Shown: positions 8,474-16,676, numbered from the stretch's first letter. The stretch: DNA of 64,000 nucleotides from Thalassobaculum litoreum DSM 18839 (GCF_900102465.1 NZ_FNBW01000005.1:62001-126000), one strand, 5' to 3'. The notes: generated by a model not told the origin, from the letters alone. Numbers and translations are program-made.

Positions 8474-8902
8474 TCAGCGACGCGAGTCCACCAGGTCGAT
8501 GGTCACCAGCAGGTGCGAGACCTCGCCGTTCTCGCCGGTCAGCGGCATGATCAGGTGATCGCGCAGGGTGACTTCCTTGAAGGGCCCCGCATAGGGCACC
8601 GGCGCATGCACCGGCGCGCGGGTCGCCACCGCCTTGCGCAGGGCGGTCATCAGTGGCCCGTCGTCGGTGATATGGGGCAGTGAGCCCACCAACTGGCCGG
8701 TATAGTTGCCGCGGGAGGCCGAGCGTACGGCGTCACCGATCACCCGGAAGCGGAAGTCGCCGCCGCGGTCCAGGACGTCGAGAAACACCACATTAGGCAG
8801 CAATCCCGGGATGTCCGCGGGATCGAAGTCGATCCGCTGCGGAGTCGGCCGATCGCCTCGGATCGACTGCCAGTAGTCCAGACTTTGCTCAATCTTCGAC
8901 AT
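8474..8902 (-). CDS. Single PAS-domain protein (PAS_5 type)
   Basis: The 142-residue protein is essentially one PAS-like domain. The recognisable stretch runs from PQRIDFDPADIPGLLPNVV, through a GGDFRFRVIGDAVRSA core, to an HLLVTIDLV end strand, as in the alphaproteobacterial PAS_5 family. No output domain is attached. It may bind a ligand or a partner protein, but its role is not known for this family. It ends 16 bp from the convergent XRE-cupin gene and stands alone. Confidence 0.7.
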   Translation of the reverse strand: MSKIEQSLDYWQSIRGDRPTPQRIDFDPADIPGLLPNVVFLDVLDRGGDFRFRVIGDAVRSASRGNYTGQLVGSLPHITDDGPLMTALRKAVATRAPVHAPVPYAGPFKEVTLRDHLIMPLTGENGEVSHLLVTIDLVDSRR

Positions 8903-9065
8903 TCTTGACCTGTCACGTCTTCGAGTTCGAGGGGCGCCTGACCGGAGACTGCGGAAACGAGATGACCTACCTCAAGCGGCCATGCCGCAAGAGCTGGTAC
9001 GGGTATCCGGCGAACCCTCGAGCGGATGTCCACCATCTGTCACGTGTCATGATAGGCAGGAGGCG

Positions 9066-9093
9066 TTAAGCATTCGTATAATCAGATGCTTAA
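9066..9093. promoter_or_regulatory. AT-rich 8-bp inverted repeat enclosing a TATAAT box
   Basis: TTAAGCAT (9066-9073) and ATGCTTAA (9086-9093) are perfect arms. The 12-base spacer contains TATAAT (9077-9082), and an outer GGAGG/CCTCC pair extends the symmetry. The local AT content is far above the surroundings. It could be a repressor-covered promoter left from a deleted gene, or the end of a lost mobile element. No intact gene starts directly after it; only the gene remnant at 9130 does. Confidence 0.4.
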
Positions 9094-9129
9094 TAAAACC
9101 TCCAGAGAGTGCCTCTCACAGATTGGTGA

Positions 9130-9318
9130 AAGGCGGCCCGTGGCGATCAGCCCGCGCTTGCGCAGCGCGTCCTGGCCGACGGCGACGGGCTACGCCGGGT
9201 CTACCGCGAGCGGGCCGACGGCACCGAGGCGGCGCTGCCTGGCAAGACCAACCTGCGCATCGCCTGGGGCGACCGGGTCATCGCCGACTCCTCCGGCGGC
9301 GGATACGGGGTGGCTTAG
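9130..9318 (+). pseudogene. Remnant of a hydantoinase-B-like gene (C-terminal end only)
   Basis: An open stretch of 62 codons ends at TAG 9316-9318 and is closed upstream by an in-frame TGA at 9127. Its translation carries RRVYRERADGTEAALPGK, then LRIAWGDRVIADSSGGGYG. This resembles the closing segment of hydantoinase B/oxoprolinase proteins, where a DG-x-LPGK strand is followed by GDxV and a Gly-rich GGGxG turn; the intact HyuB at 41824-43827 has a comparable GPGDVVHIASGGSGGWG. There is no start codon with a ribosome binding site and no upstream body of the protein, so I read it as a decayed fragment. The assignment rests on motif likeness only. Confidence 0.5.
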
Positions 9319-11957
9319 CCCGTCCGCCGGTGCCAGGCCTTGTGCGCTTCCTCCAGGGCCAGCAGCACCAGGGCCACCGCCAGCATCGAGGCCCATTCGT
9401 GCCAGCCGATCGGCTGGATCGCCAGCACGTCGCTGAGTCCCGGCACGTACATCGAGCCGATATGGACGAGCTGTGCGATCGGGACCGCCAGCATCAGGAA
9501 CGGGTTGGCCAGCAGCGGGATGCGGAAGATCGAGCGGGTCTCCGACCGGCTGCACAGGGCGTGGATATTGCCGAACAACACCATCAGCATCAGCGTCAGG
9601 TTGCGCGCCATGTCGAGGTCGTAGCCCATCGCCAGCAGGGCCTCGAACGTGGCGTAGGCCAGCACGCCCATCGCGCCGCCGATGATCAGCACATGCTCGA
9701 CGATGCGCCGCTCGAAGATCGGCTCGCCCGGCCGGCGCGGTCGCTTCGACAGCTCGCCGCCCTCCTTCGGCTCGAAAGCCAGGGCGACATCCTGCAGCCC
9801 GTTGGCGACCAGGTTGAGCCAGAGCAGTTGGACCGCGGTCAGCGGCATCGGCAGGCCGGTCAGCACGCACAGGAAGAACAGCAGGATGGCGGAGAAGCCG
9901 GTGGCGATCAGCAGGCCGACCACCTTGCGGATGTTGTTGTAGACCACCCGGCCCTGCTCGACTCCATCGACGATGGAGGAGAATTTGTCGTCGGTGATGA
10001 TCAGGTCGGCCGCCTCCTTGGCGACATCGGTGCCGCGTTTGCCCATGGCGATGCCGACATTGGCCCGGTGCATGGCCGGGGCGTCGTTCACCCCGTCGCC
10101 GGTGACCGCCACGAAATGCCCGGCCCGCATCAGGGATTCCACGATCTGCTGTTTCTGCAGCGGCTCGATCCGGGCAAAGACCCGGGCATCGCGGACCAGG
10201 GCGTCGATATGCTCCAGGCCCTTCGCCTCGGCCGCCTTCAGGTCGCTGCCGGTGACCACCGGATCGTCAGGTCCGGCGATGTCCAGATCCCGGGCGATGG
10301 CATGGGCGGTGGCCGGGTGGTCGCCGGTGATCATCGCGACCTCGATCCCGCCGGCGCGACAGCGGTCGACGGCCTCGCGCGCCTCCGGGCGGATCGGGTC
10401 GATCATCGCGACCATGCCCAGCAGGGTCATCTCCTCCATCGCCCGCAGCGCCGGCCCGCGCTCCGGCAGCTCGCGGCGGGCCAATGCGATCACCCGATAA
10501 CCGTCGCTGGCCAGACCTTCGAACTGAGCGGTGACGGCGGCATGGTCGATCGGCACCCGACCGGCGGCGGTCTGCATATGCGTGGACATCGCCAGCAGCT
10601 TTTCCGGGCTGCCCTTCACATGCAGGAAATGCCGCTCCGACCAGCGGGTGAGACTGCCCGACAGCGCCCGTTCGGACTCGTAGGGCACCAGTTCCACCCG
10701 GTCCTGCTCGGCATGCAGACCGCTGATCGACAGGCCTAGCTTCTTGGCCAGCACCAGGAACGCCACGTCGACGATGTCGCCGTCGAAGTCCCAGGTCTCG
10801 CGGCCGGCATAGTCCAGGTGGCTCTCGTTCGCCAGGGTGCCGGTGGTGCACAGCGCCCGCAGGCGGTCCAGATGCGGGCCGACCGGCACGGAGGCGCCAT
10901 TGCCGGTGTCGTGCTCCTCGACCGTGCCGGGACCGATGCCGGCGCCGGTGACCGCGAAGCTGATTCCGTCGGGCAGGACGATCCGGCTGGCCGTCATCTC
11001 GTTGACCGTCAGGGTGCCGGTCTTGTCGGAGCAAATGAAGGTGCAGGAACCCAGCGCCTCCACGGCGATCAGCTTGCGGATGATGACGTTGTGCCTGGCC
11101 ATGCGGTCCATGCCGATGGCGAGCGCCACGGTCAGGGCGGCGGGAAGGCCCTCGGGGATGGTCGACACCGCGAGACCGATCGCCATCAGCGCCATTTCCG
11201 AGGTGCTGTAGCCGCCGACCGCCAGCATCAGGGCGACCAGGGCGGCGATGGCGACCGCGATGCCGGCGGCGACCTGATAGGTGAAGCGGCGCACCCGGAT
11301 CATCAGCGGCGGCTCGGACACCCGACGGGCGGAGACCTCCCCGGCGATGGAGCCCAGCTCGGTGGCAAGGCCGGTGGCGATGACCTCGCCCTCCGCCCGA
11401 CCATGGGTGACGACAGTGCCGGCGAAGCAGGTGTCCCGGCGCTCGGCGAGGGGGGCGTCGGCCGGAACGGCCACCGCCACGCTCTTGCTGACGGCAACGG
11501 ACTCCCCGGTCAGCATGGACTCGTCGACCGCCAGATTCTGGGCGTCGCGCAGTTTCACATCTGACGGAACCTTGTCGCCCGAGGCGAGCAGCAGCAGGTC
11601 GCCGGGCACGACCGCCTCGCTGTCGATCGTGTGGGGCCGGCCGTCGCGGATCACCCGGGCGGAGCCGCGTACCATCTTGCGCAGGGCCGAGGCCGATTTC
11701 TGGGCGGCATGCTCCTGCACCGTGCCGATCAGCGCGTTGATCAGCAGCACGGCGACGATGAAGGCGCCGCTCGGCACCTGGCCGATGGCGAAGGAGACCG
11801 CCGCCGCGATCATCAGGATGTAGATGAACGGGCTGAGGAACTGGCGGATAAAAAGGACGGCGAGCCCGGGCGCCTTCGGTTCCGGCAGCCGGTTGGGGCC
11901 GTATTGCCGCAGGCGGTTCTCCGCTTCTTCCTGTGTCAGGCCGGTCGGGAAAGCCAT
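9315..11957 (-). CDS. P2-type cation-transporting ATPase
   Basis: The 880-residue protein has every hallmark of a P-type ATPase: a cation-ATPase N-domain (about 1-45), the actuator loop TGES (150-153), the phosphorylated Asp311 in CSDKTGTLT, and a hinge TGDGVNDAPA about 290 residues later. It has a full set of about ten membrane helices. Helix M4 reads STIPEGLPAALT, as in Ca2+/Mg2+-type P2 pumps. Helix M6 reads NLVANGLQDVALAF, which differs from the Ca2+-ATPase pattern NLVTDGLPA, so the transported ion is not certain. No heavy-metal-binding domain or CPC motif is present, which excludes the P1B class. Its 3' end overlaps the HyuB remnant by 4 bp. It is divergent from the hemerythrin gene. Confidence 0.88.
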   Translation of the reverse strand: MAFPTGLTQEEAENRLRQYGPNRLPEPKAPGLAVLFIRQFLSPFIYILMIAAAVSFAIGQVPSGAFIVAVLLINALIGTVQEHAAQKSASALRKMVRGSARVIRDGRPHTIDSEAVVPGDLLLLASGDKVPSDVKLRDAQNLAVDESMLTGESVAVSKSVAVAVPADAPLAERRDTCFAGTVVTHGRAEGEVIATGLATELGSIAGEVSARRVSEPPLMIRVRRFTYQVAAGIAVAIAALVALMLAVGGYSTSEMALMAIGLAVSTIPEGLPAALTVALAIGMDRMARHNVIIRKLIAVEALGSCTFICSDKTGTLTVNEMTASRIVLPDGISFAVTGAGIGPGTVEEHDTGNGASVPVGPHLDRLRALCTTGTLANESHLDYAGRETWDFDGDIVDVAFLVLAKKLGLSISGLHAEQDRVELVPYESERALSGSLTRWSERHFLHVKGSPEKLLAMSTHMQTAAGRVPIDHAAVTAQFEGLASDGYRVIALARRELPERGPALRAMEEMTLLGMVAMIDPIRPEAREAVDRCRAGGIEVAMITGDHPATAHAIARDLDIAGPDDPVVTGSDLKAAEAKGLEHIDALVRDARVFARIEPLQKQQIVESLMRAGHFVAVTGDGVNDAPAMHRANVGIAMGKRGTDVAKEAADLIITDDKFSSIVDGVEQGRVVYNNIRKVVGLLIATGFSAILLFFLCVLTGLPMPLTAVQLLWLNLVANGLQDVALAFEPKEGGELSKRPRRPGEPIFERRIVEHVLIIGGAMGVLAYATFEALLAMGYDLDMARNLTLMLMVLFGNIHALCSRSETRSIFRIPLLANPFLMLAVPIAQLVHIGSMYVPGLSDVLAIQPIGWHEWASMLAVALVLLALEEAHKAWHRRTG

Positions 11958-12062
11958 GGGGTCGCATCCGCAGCGTATCTATGTCGCCCCGGTATGAAGC
12001 ATTCGATGTTGCGGTGCAATGCGACCAGTCGCCGATGCCGCGGGACCGCAGGTCGACGGTTT

Positions 12063-12087
12063 GGAACCGTTCGACTTGTAGGTCGTT
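12063..12087 (+). promoter_or_regulatory. EcfG-type general stress promoter of the hemerythrin gene
   Basis: GGAAC at 12063-12067 and CGTT at 12084-12087 are spaced by exactly 16 bases, the EcfG consensus. The hemerythrin start is 80 bp further on. Small hemerythrins are common general-stress genes in this class, which strengthens the call. It is the second exact match in the window. Confidence 0.75.
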
Positions 12088-12167
12088 CCCTTCATCACAT
12101 CAGCATCATGACGAGCGGACACGCCGACCGGCGGAACGTACGCTCACCACCATGTCAGGAGAGTGAA

Positions 12168-12662
12168 ATGGCGACGAACACCATGGAGCGCCAATCCGCC
12201 AGCGGGAAGAAGTCGGACACCATCGTCGACGTGATCGCTGCCGAGCATAACCGGCTGCGCGCGCTGTTCGATCGCCTCCACGCCGAGAAGGACGCCGACA
12301 AGAAGGCCCGAAACGACCTGTGGGCCAAGGCCAAGCAGGAACTCCTGGCCCATCACGAGGCGGAGGAAGAGAGCCTGTTCAACGCTCTGGTCCAGACCTC
12401 CAAGGACGCCCGCCACGAGAGCCTGCATGCCATCTCCGAGCATGGCGAGCACAAGAAGGTGATCGAGCAGATGGAGGCCATGTCCCCGGACGACGAGGAC
12501 TGGGACGAGAAATTCGAGGAACTCCGCCACGACGTCTTCCATCACCTGGAGGAGGAAGAGGAGGACGTGCTGCCGCTGGTCTCCGACGTGCTGTCCGACG
12601 ACAAGGCGCGCGAGCTCGGCGCCAAGTACCGCGAGATCCACAAGGAAGAGACGGGCGACTGA
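12168..12662 (+). CDS. Hemerythrin HHE-domain protein
   Basis: The start is ATG 12168, behind AGGAGA at 12157-12162. The 164-residue protein carries the four-helix hemerythrin pattern with metal-ligand His/Glu residues in AEHNRL, HHEAEEESLF, HGEHKK and FHHLEEEEEDVLP. A di-iron site that binds oxygen or nitric oxide, or senses redox state, is expected; the protein is cytoplasmic, with no signal peptide. With an EcfG-type promoter 80 bp upstream it is very likely part of the general stress response. The mRNA ends near the GC-rich hairpin at 12709-12740. Confidence 0.9.
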   Translation: MATNTMERQSASGKKSDTIVDVIAAEHNRLRALFDRLHAEKDADKKARNDLWAKAKQELLAHHEAEEESLFNALVQTSKDARHESLHAISEHGEHKKVIEQMEAMSPDDEDWDEKFEELRHDVFHHLEEEEEDVLPLVSDVLSDDKARELGAKYREIHKEETGD

Positions 12663-12708
12663 TCGCCTATCTTTAGTGTAGAAGTCCGGCTCTATTGTAG
12701 AAGACCGG

Positions 12709-12740
12709 CCGGCCGCGCTTCCGATAGGAGGCGCGGCCGG
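12709..12740. terminator. GC-rich hairpin between convergent hemerythrin and amidase genes
   Basis: CCGGCCGCGC (12709-12718) pairs perfectly with GCGCGGCCGG (12731-12740) across a 12-base loop. It lies in the 97-bp gap between two convergent stop codons. No long T run follows on either side, so termination may be weak or assisted. A short direct repeat (TGTAGAAG-N-CCGGC, beginning near 12678 and 12697) precedes it. Confidence 0.55.
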
Positions 12741-12759
12741 TTGCCGTTCGGCCTGACGG

Positions 12760-14178
12760 TCAGGCGGCTTCCACCAGGGCCGGCTCCGGCCATTTCAGGT
12801 GCCATTGGGTCGCAGCCTCGTAGGCTTGGCCGACCCGGAACACCGTCGCCTCGTCGAAATAGCCGCCGACGATCTGCATCGACAGCGGCAGGCCGCTGTC
12901 GCTGAAGCCGATCGGGATCGACATCGCCGGGTTGCCGGTGACATTGAACGGCATGGTCTGCATCGGCCAGGCGAGGGGGAATCCCTTCTGCGGCGCATCG
13001 ATCCGCGGGGCCGGGGTCATCGAAGACGGGGCCAGCAGGACGTCGTACTGCTTCAGGAAGATGCTGTTCACCTCCTGGCTCAGCTCGCGGCGCAGGCGCT
13101 GGGCCTGGACCAGATCGGCGGCCGAGATATAGGCGCCCAGCATGATCCGCTCCATGGTGAGCTGGCCGAAGTCGAGCGGCCGGGTCTTCAGATCCTCCTC
13201 ATGAATCGCATAGGCCTCGGCCAGCAGGATCACCCGGCCGCAGGAATTGTACTGGGTGAAGGGCGAGGCGCCCTGGACGTCCTCGACCTCGGCGCCGAGG
13301 CTGCGCAGGGTCTCCGCCGCTGCGTCGATGGCCGCACTGCTCTCCGGCGCCATGCCCTCGGCGTCGGCGTAGAACGACCGTAGTAGGCCGATCTTCATGC
13401 CCTTCACGCCGGCATTCAGCGACGCGCGGAAATCCGGCACCGGCATGTCGGCGCAGGCCGGGTCGATGGCGTCGTAGCCCGCCACCGCCTGCAAGGTGAT
13501 CGCCGCGTCCTCCACCGTCTTCGACAGCGGGCCGCAATGGTCCATGGTGTAGGACAGCGGGAACACGCCGCGCCGGCTGACCAAGCCGTAGGTCGGCTTG
13601 ATGCCGATGACGCCGCAATAGGCTGCCGGACCGCGGATCGAGCCGCCGGTGTCGGAGCCCATGGCCGTGCGCATCATGCCCATGGCGACCGCCGCCCCCG
13701 AGCCGCTGGACGAGCCGCCCGGGCCGTGGTCGCGATTCCAAGGATTGCGCGCCGGCGGGAAGGGCAGGTCGAAGGACGGGCCGCCGAAGGCGAACTCATG
13801 GGTCGACAGCTTGCCGAGCAGCACGCCGCCGGCCTGCGCCAGCTTCTCGGCGCAGACACTGTCGGTCGCCGGGATCACGTCCTCGCGCAGTTTGGAATGG
13901 CACGTCGTGCGGATGCCGGCGGTGTCGTAGATGTCCTTCAGGCCATAGGGGATGCCATGCATCGGGCCGCGGTCGGTGCCGTCGGCCAGTTCCCTGTCGG
14001 CCTTGGCGGCGTCCTGCATGGCGCGGTCGCCGGTCACCGTGATGAAGGCGTTCAGCGCCGGATCCAGCTCGGCGATGCGGCTGAGGCAGTGTTCGGTGAT
14101 CTTGGCCGACGTGAGGGACCCGTTGCGCAGCCCGGTGCCGAGGTCGGCGATGGAGAGGGTTTCCAAAGGTTCGGTCAT
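12760..14178 (-). CDS. Amidase-signature hydrolase, AtzE/GatA-like (copy 1)
   Basis: The 472-residue enzyme has the amidase-signature triad at Lys81 (YGLKDIY), cis-Ser156 (in GPGGSSSGSG) and nucleophile Ser180 (GSDTGGSIRGPAA), with the same spacings as GatA. It hydrolyses a C-N amide bond, releasing ammonia or an amine; it is cytoplasmic, with no signal peptide. Its ATG overlaps the stop codon of a small AtzG-like gene by 4 bp (ATGA), so the two are translationally coupled and probably form a heteromeric enzyme, as AtzG-AtzE does in 1-carboxybiuret hydrolysis. A second pair of the same design lies at 23424-25066, and the importer operon is divergent from this one. An identity as AtzE itself cannot be claimed; the exact amide is unknown. 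Confidence 0.9.
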   Translation of the reverse strand: MTEPLETLSIADLGTGLRNGSLTSAKITEHCLSRIAELDPALNAFITVTGDRAMQDAAKADRELADGTDRGPMHGIPYGLKDIYDTAGIRTTCHSKLREDVIPATDSVCAEKLAQAGGVLLGKLSTHEFAFGGPSFDLPFPPARNPWNRDHGPGGSSSGSGAAVAMGMMRTAMGSDTGGSIRGPAAYCGVIGIKPTYGLVSRRGVFPLSYTMDHCGPLSKTVEDAAITLQAVAGYDAIDPACADMPVPDFRASLNAGVKGMKIGLLRSFYADAEGMAPESSAAIDAAAETLRSLGAEVEDVQGASPFTQYNSCGRVILLAEAYAIHEEDLKTRPLDFGQLTMERIMLGAYISAADLVQAQRLRRELSQEVNSIFLKQYDVLLAPSSMTPAPRIDAPQKGFPLAWPMQTMPFNVTGNPAMSIPIGFSDSGLPLSMQIVGGYFDEATVFRVGQAYEAATQWHLKWPEPALVEAA

Positions 14179-14393
14179 GGTGCGGCACTCCGGATGATGG
14201 TGTCAGGAACGAAGATGCCGGCCGGCTCGGCGGCCGCCGTGCGCGGACGGCGCAGATCGGCGGTCATCGCCTGCAGGCCGACGAAGCCCTCGTAGATCGT
14301 CTCCACCCGCTCGGGCGGGAGGGTGAGACCGTTGAGGGCGGTCATGGCCTCGAAGGCATGGCGCATGGACGCGGTTCGATCGTCGGTGGACAT
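14175..14393 (-). CDS. AtzG-like small amidase partner (copy 1)
   Basis: The start ATG 14393 has GAGGAG seven bases upstream; an in-frame ATG 33 bases earlier has no ribosome binding site. The 72-residue product has the two-helix core and the segment AAAEPAGIF, shared with the second copy (AALEPANVF at 24842-25066) and with AtzG-type proteins. Known AtzG stabilises and completes AtzE, resembling GatC with GatA. The coupling to the amidase supports the same job here. It is the first gene of its unit, and an operator-like palindrome lies 60 bp upstream. Confidence 0.75.
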   Translation of the reverse strand: MSTDDRTASMRHAFEAMTALNGLTLPPERVETIYEGFVGLQAMTADLRRPRTAAAEPAGIFVPDTIIRSAAP

Positions 14394-14452
14394 CGCGGAA
14401 CTCCTCGGGAAATGGCCGGTCGACACGCGGATGGCATCACGCGCGCAGGTAA

Positions 14453-14464
14453 ATTGTATCCAAA
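14453..14464. promoter_or_regulatory. GntR-type operator candidate 1
   Basis: The sequence is ATTGTATCCAAA, whose core TTGTATCCAA is the reverse complement of TTGGATACAA at 14797 and 25148. It lies 60 bp upstream of the AtzG-like start, within promoter range. Its likely ligand is the GntR/FCD protein encoded at 26436-27194. Confidence 0.6.
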
Positions 14465-14622
14465 ATTAGCCCCGCTTCGTCGAGTCCTTTTGCGCTGCAC
14501 AATTAAGCGGCGGGATCAGATTCGCATATATCAGTGATTTCAGTTATTTATGTCGGATATACAGATTCTGTATTTCCGAAAGTTACAACTGTGGTCATCA
14601 AACGCGCATAAACTGGATTCTA

Positions 14623-14634
14623 ATTGTGCACAAT
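14623..14634. promoter_or_regulatory. 12-bp perfect palindrome ATTGTGCACAAT
   Basis: This palindrome keeps the same ATTG/CAAT arms as the four GntR-type sites, but with TGCA in the centre. It lies mid-way in the divergent control region. It may be a weaker site for the same regulator or a site for another protein. Confidence 0.4.
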
Positions 14635-14794
14635 ATTGCGATGCAGCATGATGTTGAGGTGGGTTTTATGAACCCGGAAAGCCGGAATTCGATCCTTCCT
14701 GCGGCCGCTTAAATTCAACGAGGCTCTGCTATAGCTTTGAATGCGTTCGATTATACGACGCAGGGTCCGGTCCAAAATCGATGCGTCAAAGTGT

Positions 14795-14806
14795 ATTGGA
14801 TACAAT
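14795..14806. promoter_or_regulatory. GntR-type operator candidate 2
   Basis: ATTGGATACAAT lies 191 bp upstream of the solute-binding-protein start. It is identical in all 12 positions to the site at 25146-25157. Binding here could control the importer operon, whose transcript would then have a long leader. Confidence 0.6.
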
Positions 14807-14997
14807 TTGGCCTATTTCGGCACGCCGATTGCAAAACCTTGAAGCCATGTCGCGGAACGTGCGCCCGGCCCCGCTCTCTTCGGAGTGCTGGGACGGGCAG
14901 CGCCGAAGGAAGTCCGGCGGATCTCCCAAACGGGGCGGTCCAAGCGGGTTCGGGGCGTTGCGAACAGTGCGGCGGGTACACGCAAGGAGGCTTCACA

Positions 14998-16584
14998 ATG
15001 CGTAACTTCAAGACACTGGCATCGGCGATCGCCGTGTCTGCCGGACTGGCGATGGCGGCGCTTCCGGCGTCGGCCGAGTCCGTGCTTCGCGTCGCCATGA
15101 CGGCAGGCGACATTCCGGTCACGATCGGTCAGCCCGACCAGGGGTTCGAGGGCTACCGGTTCGTCGGCTACAATCTGTACGACACCCTGACGCTCTGGGA
15201 CCTGTCCCAGGGCGAAACCGCCGCCGACATCAAGCCGGGTCTGGCGACCTCTTGGGACATCGATCCCAACGACCACACCCGTTGGATCGTCAAGCTGCGC
15301 GAGGGCGTGAAGTGGCATGACGGCTGCGATTTCGTCGCCGAGGACGTGGCCTGGAACTTCGCCCGCGTCTCGGACGACAAGGCCCCGCAGTTCAACGCCA
15401 AGCAGTTCGCCGACATCCGGAACCGCACCGGCATCATCGACAAGGTCGAGGTGATCGACGACCACACGGTCGCCTTCATCACCAAGCAGCCGGACGCGCT
15501 GTTCCCCTACCAGCTCTCGTACTGGTTCATGATCAGCCGCTGCAAGCTCACCGAGCTCGGCAACGACTATGAGAAGTATGCCGTCGATCCGTCCGGCACC
15601 GGTCCGTACAAGTTCGCCAGCATGGTGGCGCAGGAGCGCCTGGAGCTGGTCAAGAACGCCGACTACTGGGACGAGAAGCGGATCCCGAAGCACGACCGGC
15701 TGGTGCTGATCCCGATGCCGGAGGCGACGACCCGGGCCGCCGCCCTGCTGTCGGGCCAGGTCGACTTCATCGAGGCGCCGTCGCCGGATACCATTCCGCG
15801 GCTCGAATCCTCGGGCATGACCATCGTGACGGCCCCGTACCCGCACAACTGGTCCTACCAGCTCAACTTCGTCGACGGCGCCTTCAAGGACGTGAAGGTC
15901 CGCCGCGCCGCGAACTACGCGCTCAACCGGTCTGAGTTCAAGGCCCTGCTCGGCGGCTACATGATCGAGGGCTACGGCATCGTGCCGCCATCGACGCCGT
16001 ATTACGGCAAGCCGGAATACGTCTACGAGTACGACCCGGAGAAGGCGACCGCGCTGCTGAAGGAGGCCGGCTGCCACCCGTGCAAGATCACCCTGGCGAT
16101 CTCCACCTCGGGGTCCGGTCAGATGCAGCCGCTGCCGATGAACGAACTGGTGAAGAGCCAGCTCGATGCGGTCGGCTTCGACACCACCCTGGACGTCATG
16201 GACTGGAACGCGCTGCTCGATGTCGGTCGCCCGGGCCGTGAGAAGAACCCGCAGATCGACGGCATCAACATCAGCCGCGCCCTGCAGGATCCGTTCAGCG
16301 CCCTGATCCGCCACGTTTATACCCTGCAACATGCGCCGAAGGGGTCGAACTGGGGGCACTACACCAACCCCGAGGTCGATACCGTGATCGACGAGATCTA
16401 CGCCGCCTTCGACCCGCAGGTGCGCATGGAGAAGCTGACCAAGCTGCACGAGATGATGGTCGATGACGCGACGATGCTCATGGTCGCCCACGACGTAAAC
16501 CCACGGGCCATCGCGCCGAACGTGAAGGGTTTCGTTCAGGCCCAGAGCTGGTTCCAGGACCTGACCCCCATCGTGGTCGAGTAA
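14998..16584 (+). CDS. ABC importer solute-binding protein, family 5 (Opp/Dpp type)
   Basis: ATG 14998 follows a perfect AAGGAGG by seven bases. The 528-residue protein has a signal peptide ending in ASA (cleavage after about residue 27) and the family-5 fold, with the hallmark segments PGLATSWDIDP, LREGVKWHDG and DVAWNF. It captures peptides or similar oligo-amide solutes in the periplasm and hands them to the permeases encoded next. A Cys pair (GCHPC) may form a disulphide. It is the first gene of an operon running to 23419 that combines import with amide hydrolases, so its ligand is probably the substrate of those enzymes. A hairpin after its stop may protect this part of the mRNA. Confidence 0.93.
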   Translation: MRNFKTLASAIAVSAGLAMAALPASAESVLRVAMTAGDIPVTIGQPDQGFEGYRFVGYNLYDTLTLWDLSQGETAADIKPGLATSWDIDPNDHTRWIVKLREGVKWHDGCDFVAEDVAWNFARVSDDKAPQFNAKQFADIRNRTGIIDKVEVIDDHTVAFITKQPDALFPYQLSYWFMISRCKLTELGNDYEKYAVDPSGTGPYKFASMVAQERLELVKNADYWDEKRIPKHDRLVLIPMPEATTRAAALLSGQVDFIEAPSPDTIPRLESSGMTIVTAPYPHNWSYQLNFVDGAFKDVKVRRAANYALNRSEFKALLGGYMIEGYGIVPPSTPYYGKPEYVYEYDPEKATALLKEAGCHPCKITLAISTSGSGQMQPLPMNELVKSQLDAVGFDTTLDVMDWNALLDVGRPGREKNPQIDGINISRALQDPFSALIRHVYTLQHAPKGSNWGHYTNPEVDTVIDEIYAAFDPQVRMEKLTKLHEMMVDDATMLMVAHDVNPRAIAPNVKGFVQAQSWFQDLTPIVVE

Positions 16585-16599
16585 GCCCCGACCCACGAC

Positions 16600-16636
16600 G
16601 GTCCGGCCGGCCCGCCCACCCGGGGTCGGCCGGACC
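16600..16636 (+). terminator. Hairpin between solute-binding-protein and first permease gene
   Basis: GGTCCGGCCG (16600-16609) pairs with CGGCCGGACC (16627-16636), a perfect 10-bp stem. No T run follows, so it is better read as a partial terminator or a 3'-end stabiliser that lets the binding protein be made in excess over the membrane parts. The second importer has an equivalent hairpin at 36235-36272. Confidence 0.6.
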
Positions 16637-16676
16637 TCCCTCGCCAGAGCCCTCTCCGAGCCGAAGGGACCTTTCG

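Larger units (their letters stand above)
14394..14997. other. 604-bp AT-rich control region between two divergent operons
   Basis: I find no gene here. The region is markedly richer in A+T than its surroundings and separates the AtzG-amidase unit (minus) from the importer operon (plus). It holds two ATTG-N4-CAAT palindromes of the GntR type (14453, 14795) and a third palindrome (14623). A strong AAGGAGG ribosome binding site at 14984-14990 serves the solute-binding-protein gene. This is the main switch region of the cluster. Confidence 0.7.

Noticed and set aside
12677-12704. Short tandem repeat TGTAGAAG-N-CCGGC as a start of a repeat array
   Set aside because: Only two copies, 19 or 20 bases apart, are present, so it is not a CRISPR or other array.
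12760-14393. Assignment of the first amidase pair as GatA-GatC of tRNA amidotransferase
   Set aside because: No GatB is nearby, there are two such pairs, and the small proteins have the AAxEPAxxF segment of AtzG-type partners. The catabolic context also argues against a translation role.
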